A stretch of DNA of 64,000 nt from Nannochloropsis salina CCMP1776 (taxonomy: Eukaryota > Sar > Eustigmatophyceae > Eustigmatales > Monodopsidaceae). A model generated the notes under the pieces. That model had not been told where the DNA came from. It made no database searches and was given only the letters and a program-made list of their open reading frames with translations. The stretch covers positions 904,765 to 968,764 of the forward strand of contig SDOX01000005.1 of the NCBI GenBank assembly GCA_004565275.1, written 5' to 3'. Position 1 is the stretch's first letter. Each line of letters begins with the position of its first letter. The position numbers and the translations under genes are program-made. Below are positions 52,218-63,100 of the stretch, piece by piece.

Positions 52218-53786
52218 ATGTCAGATTTTAGTCCTTCGTCTTCACCACGGAACGCAACAGCGGAACGCCAAGCTGATCACCAGACGCCGTCGCCGCCGCC
52301 TGATTTTGTGGTGGCCACTGAGAAAACAATTAAAAGATGGCTGGAGACCAGTGCGTTACGGCCTAAACTCTTTCATGCACCTGAGCGGCAAAGCGATCGT
52401 CATTACTATCATGCGCACAACGAGATTTTGAGCCCTGAAAAAGCCCATCGACAGTATATGCTTGTCAAGGATGACTTAACAAAAAAAGATCCCGAGTGGC
52501 AAGATGACCTCCCACTTTTTGGTGCAGCTGCTCCATCATTCCATGACCATCCTTTGACTCGAGAGCAGGAGGCTGCAAGTCGGAGAGTTCTATGTGTCTT
52601 GGGCTACACGTGTGAGATTGATTTCTGCCCTCTTCTGCTGGACCTGGTCCCGTTGTTGATGGTGTTCCTACCCGAAGCAGTAGTGTATGCAGTCGTCCAT
52701 AATATGCACCTTCATCGACCTTTCTATTTCGGCATTGGACATAGATATTTTTTGGCGGTCATGGCAGCTTTCCGGGACTACATGCACCGCTATTTCCCCG
52801 CAACTGCTGCACACATGGCAGCAGTGGGAGCCGACACGGAGGACTGGCTTGGCTTGATATTTTACAGATTCCTGATCCCATTGGTTGGACATCGACATTT
52901 GTTGCAGCTATTAGAGCTCTATTTAGAGGACGGTGTTTGTTTTTTTTTCCGCTTCATGTTAGCGCTTTTCAAGGAAATCAAATGGCGGCTTAAGGCTATG
53001 CTGCTGGAGAGCGGTGCTATGTGGTGGGGCCAGATAGCCGATTTCACGTTCAGCATTGACTTCGACGTGAAGCAAGGCCTAACCACAGTTTTGACTCACT
53101 ATGGCACGCACGTCAAGAGAAGCAATTTGGATCGTTTGCTGGCAGTACGCATGAGCGATCCCATGGAGCGGGAGCTAATTGTGAAACAAGATATAGAGCC
53201 TCTACGACTGCATGGCACTACCAAGGGTGCGGACGGGGATGTCAGCATACTTCACAATAAAAGAACCTATCTGAAACTTATAGCAAGCTTTCTACCACAT
53301 CACCAGCGCCATCGCCCATTGAAAATGCTTTTTTCTAGTGAGCGTCACGGTCGCAGCCTCGACACGTTGTACCGAGCATGTCGAAATCAACAGCCGTGTA
53401 TAATTCTCATAGAAGAATTACGGCATGAGCATGTGATCGGGGCCTTCTGTCCCGACCCTATACACCCGGAGAAGGCAGTAAGTGGCACAGGTGCAGCGTT
53501 TCTTTTCCGTTTGACTCGTCCTGCCGTGCGGTACGCCTGGGTGGGCGATTCCACACGAGCATTGGAGGAGCGAGATATATTCCAGCTAGCGACACCTCAT
53601 TTCTTTGCATTGGGAATGAGCAATGACTCAGACCACCCAGGCCTCCTCATTGACGCAGACCTAGATACCGGGAGCAGTCAGCAGAGCAAAACATTCGCAA
53701 ATCTGCCCTTGTGTGGATCTGGAAGCGAAAAGTTTAGCATAAAGCGTGTCGAGGTACTCGTGCTCATGACACCGGCTCACTCCTGA
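52218..53786 (+). CDS. TBC-TLDc domain protein (TBC1D24-like)
   Basis: 522 residues from ATG 52218. The N-terminal 95 residues are polar. A helical region (about 100-300) has the layout of a TBC RabGAP domain (REQEAASRRVLCVLGYTCEIDFCP, VVYAVVHNMHLHR, IFYRFLIPLVGHRHLLQLLELYLEDG, FFFRFMLALFKEI). The C-terminal TLDc domain (about 355-520) starts LKMLFSSERHGRSLDTLYRAC and has IILIEELRHEHVIGAFCPDP, GAAFLFRLTRPAVRYAW, HFFALGMSNDSD, GLLIDADLDTG and SEKFSIKRVEVLVLM. The same order is found in animal TBC1D24/Skywalker, which act in vesicle traffic and oxidative-stress protection, and TLDc proteins bind the V-ATPase. The arginine (I-x-x-D-x-x-R) and glutamine (Y-x-Q) fingers of active GAPs are not visible, as in TBC1D24. 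The V-ATPase A gene lies 12 kb away, without operon meaning in a eukaryote. Confidence 0.85.
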   Translation: MSDFSPSSSPRNATAERQADHQTPSPPPDFVVATEKTIKRWLETSALRPKLFHAPERQSDRHYYHAHNEILSPEKAHRQYMLVKDDLTKKDPEWQDDLPLFGAAAPSFHDHPLTREQEAASRRVLCVLGYTCEIDFCPLLLDLVPLLMVFLPEAVVYAVVHNMHLHRPFYFGIGHRYFLAVMAAFRDYMHRYFPATAAHMAAVGADTEDWLGLIFYRFLIPLVGHRHLLQLLELYLEDGVCFFFRFMLALFKEIKWRLKAMLLESGAMWWGQIADFTFSIDFDVKQGLTTVLTHYGTHVKRSNLDRLLAVRMSDPMERELIVKQDIEPLRLHGTTKGADGDVSILHNKRTYLKLIASFLPHHQRHRPLKMLFSSERHGRSLDTLYRACRNQQPCIILIEELRHEHVIGAFCPDPIHPEKAVSGTGAAFLFRLTRPAVRYAWVGDSTRALEERDIFQLATPHFFALGMSNDSDHPGLLIDADLDTGSSQQSKTFANLPLCGSGSEKFSIKRVEVLVLMTPAHS

Positions 53787-54130
53787 AGATTGCGGCTTAA
53801 GACTTTGGTCCTTTCAAGGATGACGGAGAGTCCTTTGTGTGCGAAGATTCGTCGTACAAATGTACATAGTCTGAAATGAACGCGAGAAATTTTAAAAACA
53901 AAGACTTCACGACGGCAAAACATTTCTTTCTATGCTGATGCTGCTGGCCACCTTTTGCAGACAACGGAAATGTACAGTTTTTGGTCCTAACTCTAAGATG
54001 CTTTGGGAAATTGGGTACGAACTGCCCAAAAGATGACCTGCTAACGTGTTACATATATTTATTTTCACATGTATGTGACTATGCGAAGCAGACTTCAGAT
54101 TTCATTCGAGTCCGACGGACTCAAGGGGGT
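53787..54130. other. Convergent intergenic region
   Basis: 3' flanks of the TBC-TLDc gene (plus) and the GAF protein gene (minus). No feature recognised. Confidence 0.5.
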
Positions 54131-57100
54131 TTAGACAGAGGGAAGCGAGGACTCGCTTAAAAAGCATTTCAGATTCTTAGACAGTATCTGATTATGCTCC
54201 TTCATTTCCTGGACGTCTTGCCCTTCGCATGTCGGAGAAAAATGCAAAGGGATGCTCGCCTTGCCTTCCAATATGGGGTTTTCTATAGCTCCATCCTCGA
54301 AGTCGCCAAATTTTGCTGGCATGATCGAGTGGGGAGGAGGAGAAACTGCGCTATGTCTCGTCATACTGCCCGACCGCCTGGACTTTGCAAGCTGCTCGAG
54401 ACTCCTACTATGGGCGTCCACTGAAGGTATATTGCGCTCAGGGAGTTTACTTTGGGAGCCTACAATTTTTTCATTATTCCTCATCCCATCTATAAAGCCG
54501 ACGCATACTGGCAACGGTCGAACCGCTCCGGCTGCTGGCAAATATGATCGTCGAGTGCTTCGATGCATGTCATGAAGCTCTCCATTCACTCCGTCCATAC
54601 GACTGGAAAGTGGAGTTGCTTTACCAGTACGAGAGATCACATAGTTGTCTTCGGAAAAATAACTGAGATCTCGCATCAAGAAGTCGCCGTCCCTTCTAGC
54701 CGCCTCCTGACTATGTGTGTTCTCTGACTTTGTTGATCCTGCTGCTGCCGCTGCTGCCCCCATGGGAACTTTCGTGGAAGCCGTTGTTGTACTAGCACCT
54801 TCGAGTGTGTCAGGAGCGATGCTTAAAAGGCTGGGCGGGTCCCATTGCGGCGACAAAGCAGAAAATGCCTTCTTGCCGCGGTTTCTCTCATAGGTTTCCC
54901 AATCAAGCATCTGCGTTCCACCTTTTTCCAGGGCAATCGCGTAAGAAAGGGCCATAGAGATATGACTCGCAAAAGTTTCCCCCATGATCTCATCATCTCG
55001 AGTGAACACAGGCGAAACTGCGATGGCTGTTCCCTTTTCAGCATTTTTTGAATGTGTAGCTTGATTGATGCTATCATGGTCGCAACGCCACACCCTTAGC
55101 GCACCCATCACTTTGGCCCTTGCTTGAGATGGCCACAATAGGGGCACGAAAAGCGTCGGTTCCGTCTCATCACCGTCAACTTGAAAATTATAACACTCCT
55201 CTTGAGTAGGATTCATCACATTAATCATCTGGATCTTCCGCAAGCAGCGCCCTAGAAGTCCAGAGTTGGCACTGCCCCCTCCCGGATGGATCATCTCATG
55301 TCGGCGCACGAGAGGACGCTGACCTTCTTTCCAATCATAAACGTCTAGTCGATGATCGACGCCGGCACGAGATCCACCGTCTTTCGTCAATATTAGCCGT
55401 GCTTTGTGACATTTGCCAATCATGCTTCTGGAGAAGAGGTGGCCACATTGCTGCAAGGCCGCTTGCACTACTCGGGCAACCTGCCCGCATAGAGTCTCTC
55501 CTGCAATTAGCTGCTCTGAAGAGAGTAATGACGTGGGTGACCACCACAAGGGACATGCAGCCGTCCATACTCTACGATACAAATCATGCAATCGATCCGA
55601 CCGAGCTTGTGATTTCTGAATGCTAATTTGTGCTTGACCTAAAATCGTTTCTGTCCGTTGGTACAAGTGCTGAAGTGCCTTGGATGCTGCGACTGAGTCA
55701 AAAATAGTGATGGAACCTGTAATGACACACGCTATAGTGTCTAGGACATCCTCTTCCTCCTTCGAAATCAAAGGAGTTTCGTCACCGCAAACGAGATGGG
55801 TTGCATTCGCACTGCGTTCAGATGCCGCAACCACACAACGAAGGAGACCTCGGAAGTGGAGCTGACCGCCTTGAGGTCCGGACGGCGCTACAATTGGAAG
55901 AACTGTCAAGGTCATTCTAGTATCGGCGACATTCGTCACAGACAAGCCTATCAAATCATCTTTTCTTATCTTTTCTTCCCTTCCTTGTTGATGTTGCCCG
56001 AGCTCAACTTGTGATTGACGCCGCTTCGTTCGCGCAGCCTGGGCCAGAACTCCATGCTGGATGGATGATACTCTCACGATCCCTTTCGATGGACTAGCAT
56101 CTCTCGCAACGGTCCATAAACCAGTTTCGTCTTGGACAAATAGATCGATATAAAATTGTCGGTTACCACGCACACGGGAAGAAGTGAAGAGTGACGAGGA
56201 AAAAAAGTTCTCTACGTTTGACGATATGCTGCGTATGAGGTCTTCAATACGTGAGTGCTGCATCGGCATCTCAAGTAACATTGGAAGTAAATCCTTGATC
56301 GTCTCCATGTCCGAGTTGAGTGGTACCCGTAATGATTTCGAAAAGCTTGTGGAAGATTCAGAAATTGACCATAAGCCTGCGCTTGTCAAGGATCTTGTCC
56401 CATGCCTGACCGGTGTATGTGACTGCAAAATTTCCCCGAGTTGCTGGCTAACGTGCTTGCCCACGATCTCTGCAACCTCCATAGCCCCGCATGGAAGCAT
56501 ATCCATTCTCCAGACAGCTTCACACAAACCAATAAGCTGACCTTTCTTTCCATTCACTTCACTTGAACGGATCTCCAGCACGCCGAGCACTTCTTCCGCA
56601 TCCAAGGGCAAATCCACTTCGGAACTTAAGTGCGGCAATGCTTCGCGGTGCTCGCCCCATATTTTAGGTTTACAGCCTTCATTCGCATCAACGGCCAGAA
56701 CGTACTCGACAATAGAGCGATACTTTTCGTCCCCTGCGGGACGTGGATAAGTTTTAAATTCCAGCAGCGCTCTGTTCATGTCCTTGTCTGTTCTCCAGCC
56801 TGTCCACTTTTCATCGCCATCTTGCGCCGGTCTTACAAAAAGCGCTAGGCGCTCCGCTCCGAGTACAGCGCTAGACTGCTGCAAAATTTCGCAAATTGTC
56901 CTCTTTTCAGCGAAGTCTCTGTTTAAGTCAGCCAGGTGGTTAAACCGTGAGCTCGTCCACTTTTCCAGCGCGAGGCGGTCCTTGAGTGTTTCAACATGTC
57001 GCCTTAGGGAAAATGCTCGACACACCACTGACGACGCCCAGCCTAGTACTGTGTCATAGGCGAAAGCCATCTTCACCTCATTCATATCACCATCATTATC

Positions 57101-60100
57101 CTCTTCGGTGTGATTGGACGTACGAATATCGACGCGCAAAAGCCCATTCACGCTACCATCTTTCTTGTCCACAACTGGTTCACAAATTACAATAAGTTCG
57201 TGCTCCTTTTTGAAAGTGGGATCCTCCACAATTAAAAAAAACGGCTTTCTTTTATCAGAATGCTGTTCGTCGTGCTGATTGGATAACTGCTTTTTTAATT
57301 CTCTCGACGATGAAGCCAGAAATGTACACCGAAGGGAACGGCCTGAGAGGAAACAGCGTTTCAACATCTCCGTGCGACAGAAAGTCTCAATGAATGGATG
57401 TGCGGAAGATAATGTCGAAACAAACACGGCATCTAAGCGATCGCTTGCTTCGTTGTCGGCCATGAAGTGGGCTTCAGTACCGCGAATGCCCTCCGGCTTT
57501 CCTATTGTGTCAGTGGCCGTGATTGCTGGAGGCACATAAAGGATGGCGCGGACTCCGCTGACTAGATGCGGTAAGTGCTCGGCGACCACCCGGCCTAGGC
57601 TAGGCAAATCGTGCGCCGCCAAAAGGAGGGCCTCTGCCATATCGCACTTACGCAGAACGCAGGCGCTGGCTTCTGTGATGAGTGATTCGCATTCCATAGC
57701 AGCCTCTGCAGCCTCCTTGTAAAGGCGGATTTGCGCCTGAAAACCTTCCATCATGTACGCTGCTTCTGCACATCGCTCTTTCGCCATCCCCAGTGCAGCC
57801 ACAAGATTCGTAATTCCGCCCAAGAAACTCGCAAGCACGCTCAATGCCCCATCGACTTCTTCCACGCAACAATCATTGACGACAACCTCAAGGAGCCCGA
57901 TTAGCTCCTTGCCCGTCAAGCTATAAACCGGCTTGCTAACAAGCAGGTACCCTGCGTCGGGCTTCAATCCGGAGGCCTGAAGCTGCTTCCTGACAGCCCT
58001 GGATTGCGCTCCTTTCGCCGCTTCTTTAATCGTACCTTTACTGGACAGTCTTTTCAAATTCCGGGGGTAAATTAAAGTCAAAGAACAGGCCCCGGTTTGC
58101 AATGCGCCTGGCAAATTCGCTTTCATGGCAGTCTCCAAATCACTTAATATAGTGTCCGTCTCATCTTCCTCCACAGCTGAGCTAACCGCCTCTAAGCACG
58201 TCAAGCAAAGTGTCAGGACTTCTGAGTGCCCTTCATGGCGCGGATATTCTCCGGACTTCGCCCCTGAGGGACACACTTTGGCAAGTGAGGCCTGTGCGTA
58301 GAAGGAACGCCATTCAAGGAAGGCCTGCCTTCTTTGCGCGTGATTCCACACTGCACAGAAGGTACTCAAAGCCTTTTCCTGACGCCTTGACGCCACAAAT
58401 TGCTTTCGACAGACCTCAAAAAGGACCTTGCTGAAGATCTGGGATACTTGAGACGACCACTGTGCAGCCAAAGAGATCTCTTCTTTGGTAAAAGGAGAGG
58501 TTGACGAAATCAAGCCGTTGGAATTAATTGCGCGATCCTGCGGCCGCTCGACGAACAAGACTGCAACTAATGATTCCATGATGGTGGAAGTGCTCATCGC
58601 CACTTTCTTTGCGGCTGGAGGTATAAAGATAGGCAAGCTCAAGATTGCACGCCCGTCTCTTCGCCTACCAAGAATGGCATCGGACGATGGGTTCGAGGCT
58701 ACGCGGACGTCCATTACGAAATCCCCCGGCATCAATATGGTCGAGTCACTTGAAGACATCAGCGACCACCATAATTTAAGGTATCGGCCTATCACGCCTT
58801 CATGTTCCCTACCGCAAGACGAGGGCTCCATTCGCCACGAACCATTAGCTCTCCACCTTGTCCCTTCATTTTCGTTGGAAGATCCTGCACCGGCGACTTG
58901 CCAGAATGCCATAGGAGAGCCATCCTTTCGCCGCCCTCCGGCAGCTTTTAATTGAAGATTCAATGCCTTTTGCGTCCCAGCGAAACGCAAGGACACCCTA
59001 CCTCGACCACCCTGCAACTTGAATAAGGTTGCCGTACTCTCTTCTATAAAACGTACGTACTCCGTCAAAGCACTTGCCTGACTCTGCATTCCGTTTTCCT
59101 GCGGATCAAAAGCGCACGACGGCATATTTGGGGCAGCCGGCGGCAGGAAAGCACTCAAACCACGATACGTTGCGCGCAGTTCCTCACTGACAAGATCTAA
59201 GATTCCCAAAATGGATATACACGACGATTCCCATCCTTCGGCCATGACCCTGAGGGCTCGACCCTTCTCCACACTACTGAGGGCTCGTAAAAGCATGACC
59301 CAGGTTCGGACTACCATGAGTTGGATTGTGTCGCCCAAGTCCGCATCCAAATTCAACCCCTCCATGATTACCGATCCCAAGGTAGCGCCGCTTTCTTGAT
59401 GCGTCACTTGACATTCCAATCGGTGCTTTCTTGTCAAGAGAGCCACATCGAGGACATCTCCTGACTCTACCGCGTGGTAAGGAAGAAGATCCTGCACAAA
59501 TACTTCTACGGTGTCCGCCATAGTCGCTTTCTGAATGTGATCTTTCACAGCTGTAACTGCGCCTTCCCTATCAGGTACAGCCATTAGATCGAACGCTAAG
59601 TTCGCTAGCATTCCACCCTGCTGAGAGCTGACTTGAGTCATTTTCAGTACATTTGTCTGATCAGATAGGGTGTTGTGTAGTTCCCGGAATTCAAGTCGCT
59701 GTCGACTTATTTCCTCCTTCGCCTGCGTCCACGCCCATATGATCCCTACCTCGCGGGCAAGGAGGGAAAGAACACCCTCCTCTGGCCCTTCCAGCCGGCC
59801 CTGCTTTACAAACTCCAAGACTCCCACAATGCCAGATTTGTCACCGAAGCGCGGAACTGGCATCGTCATTATCGTGACCTTCTCTTCACTCATTCGACTT
59901 TCTAAGTTCCTCTTGAATTTCTTCGATTGGCCAAACAGCCAGGACTGATCGGCCGTAAATCCAGAGGGCGAAGAGGAAGAGCATGTCGATGAAGAACTGA
60001 AAGGGTTGATGTTATCTATAGGCGACTCTTGCGATGGCGAACAGCATATATTCAAGCTGCTGCCAAGGCGCAAGGTGTAAATTTCAGCAGCAGCTTCGTC

Positions 60101-63100
60101 CTTTTCTATCTGGCGATGGCTCCTTTCTTCAGGACAAGCTTCACCCGGCCACAACGTCCACAACGCTCCAGACGATACTGCTGACACGCTACGCGACGTC
60201 CCCTCGTATCCTGCATATTTGTCTGCACTCTTCTCGCCTCCCTCGTCCTCTGCTACAATTAGAAACGCAGCTGAATCCGCTCTCGTGGTGGTACAAACTG
60301 CTGTCTCGATTGCTTGGAAAAGGGCGGTGGAAGGCTCGGATCCGCCAGAAGCACATTCAGCATGGAGGCGCTGCAGAGCAGAAAGGACCCCTTCGGCATG
60401 CGTCCGAGCAGCTACCTCCAGAAAGATCTCGTCCTGTGCTGCACCCAAGCGGGTTTGTAAAGATTGAATGGCAGCCGATGCGTCTTGCATACCCCCAAAG
60501 GCTGCTTGCAGGGTTTGAGCATGCTGTAAGACAGATACTAAAATTTGTGCTAGCGCTTGCACCGCCTTCACATCCTGTTCCCCCTCCATGGAGCCCTTCG
60601 ATGCGGACGCACAATAGACTCGCACAACACCTAGGACTTGCATTGCACCAGTTCCTTCGCCCTTATAATGCTCGGCGGCTGCTTGGTCATGACCGGATTT
60701 TCCCTGCAAGATAGGCACATATAGCACGTGTAATCCCTCGCGCATTGGCCGTCCTGTAAGCGCCACCATGCCTACAGCTCCTACGCCAACCGGCACGACC
60801 TCTCGATTGCTGCCGTACAATGTCCCTTGCTGCGGGTCAAGCATGAAGACTGTACAGCGCACGTCATCGATGGCCTGCCCCAGGTCCTCGTAAACACCTA
60901 TCAGGACGTGGACGGTGCCCGCCTCGAATGTCTCTTCAATTTCTGCCAGTGAGTTCCCAGCACTTGTCCACAGGCGCTCTGCGACTTGGAGAAGTCTCGA
61001 GGAATGCTTGCCTGCAGCAGCTCCTGGTCTACGTTGCACTAACAGCTCTCCTAATGCTAACCGCGCCATAACTCCGCTTACAATGCCGGCAAAGCGGGTG
61101 ATAATTTCAATGTCACCATCTTGGAAGCCTGACACTGTCGCACCCGACCTCTCGATCAGGAGAGCACCGATCGGATTTTCCGGGGACCCGACACTCCGCA
61201 GAGGAACGGCAAGAGATGCCACGGCAAGGGAAGGTGAAGGCAATGCGGACGAAGGAGAAGGGGATACTCTGCCCGTATTCTGAGTTGACGACAGGGCGTC
61301 ACCGTGGGGTGCAAACACTTTGACTGGTACTCCTGTAGAAAGTACTTGCTGCAGCACCTGGGAGTCGCGCGCCTTCGTAGACGAGCATATCTCCACAACG
61401 TGGTCAGAAGTTACTCCAGCGGCGTGTAAGTGTTCAGAATGACCCAATTCCGATGCTGTTATGCGCATTGAGTACTCTAAGCGGTCAAAGCCCACCAGAA
61501 GACTTGCTGCGACTGGTAATTGCTGCCGCAAGCCCTCCCAATCCCAAGTGGACTCAAGGAGGCGCTCAGTTGCCTCCAAGACAGCGCCTGGCATATTTGC
61601 GGACACAATTTCTTGCTCTACGCTCAAAATATTCTCGTTGGACTGGGCCCGCGATTGGCAGATTCTTTCTTGTGCCTCCAAAGTCTCTCCCTTCAAAGCC
61701 TGAGCATCTATCTCCACTGCCTTCACTCGTAATCCGAGCTCTTGCATGAGGTTTGCTTTTTCCTCTTCCATTGCTTTTGCTTGTAACGCAGAAAACCATG
61801 CTGCCCAGGCCAATACAAGCGTCCGCACCGTGTTTCGCAACTCTGTGCTCATGGTTGCCCGGTTCGCCAAAGCCACACAAATAACACCCTCTCCGAGCTG
61901 AAGCTTCCCACTCGCACCACTTATGGCGTAGCCACTGGGGTCGGAGAGAGCTGTATAACTGAATGGAAAATTTTCCATGGTTGAGGAGCCTGGTGGCGGA
62001 TTCGCATTACATAATATGATCCACACATCTGGCGTGGATGACTGTTTATCGCCTTCCCAACCATGCTCCAGCTCGGGCGCCGTCGTAAGCATCTCTCTTA
62101 TCGTCCGCTCCCCCGCCCCCACGAAGGTCCTCAAGTCACAGGTCTGGAAAGCCGTCTCCAACTCTGACAAAGCATACGTAAGCGACGAAGTTTGCACGAC
62201 ATCATACATTGAGCGCGGGGATTCGAGGGGGGAATCTGAATCCTCCGACACACTGCACACAGCTACCCAGCGGCTCAGCGCCTGGACTAGTTTCCTCCTT
62301 GAGACAACCCTGCTCAAATTACCGAACGCCCGCCGTCGCCCTCGATCTAAGGCTATTTTACTGTCAATTCCCTCTAGAAGTAGGTCGATGTGTTGAGCGA
62401 TCAGGCTGTGCACACTCTCGCGCTTTTCAAGTTGAGCTTGGACCCGCCGAGGGCCGAGCAGCGAACCCAGATCCTCCTCCTCCCTATTGAGCTGGAGAAC
62501 AGCCCCCACCCGCCCCTTGCCGTCTCTCGCGTTGACAACAGGCACACATACCATACGCCCCCCGCCTGCTTCCACGGTGCATCCCGAGGCAGCCGCCTCG
62601 CCTACCAGGCCAGCCGGGGGAACCTCCCTGCCGGCGCCGTCCCTGTCTAGCGTCCACAGCGAAGGTCCCCCTTCTCGCGAAGGAACCGCGATGAACAAGC
62701 GGGCCTCGTCGACACAGAGGAGGTCGGGCAGTCCCCGTGCGACCGCCTTGACAAGCGCTGCCCGCAACACGTCTGGCTTAGGTTCAGCTTCCGCGCAAGC
62801 CGCCGTCAAAGATGCGAGCACACGGGGCAGATCCTGGATTTTCTTCCAAAGTCGACCAGGGGCCTCTGCCAAGTCGGCATGAGTAGAGTCTCCACTCGGC
62901 TCTTTTTTCCATTTCATTCGTTGCTCTTCCAGCTGTCGACGCGCTCTGTACAGCTCCGCTTGCAAGATAGCCTCTCGGGAGAGTGCTCCCCCTCCCTTGC
63001 CCGGCGGCCGTGATGAGGGCGACGGCAAGGGACTGCTCGAGGTCTTGAGGAGTTCAGTGTCTCCCGACTGGCTAGACGATGTTGGAGTTATGGCTGCTTG

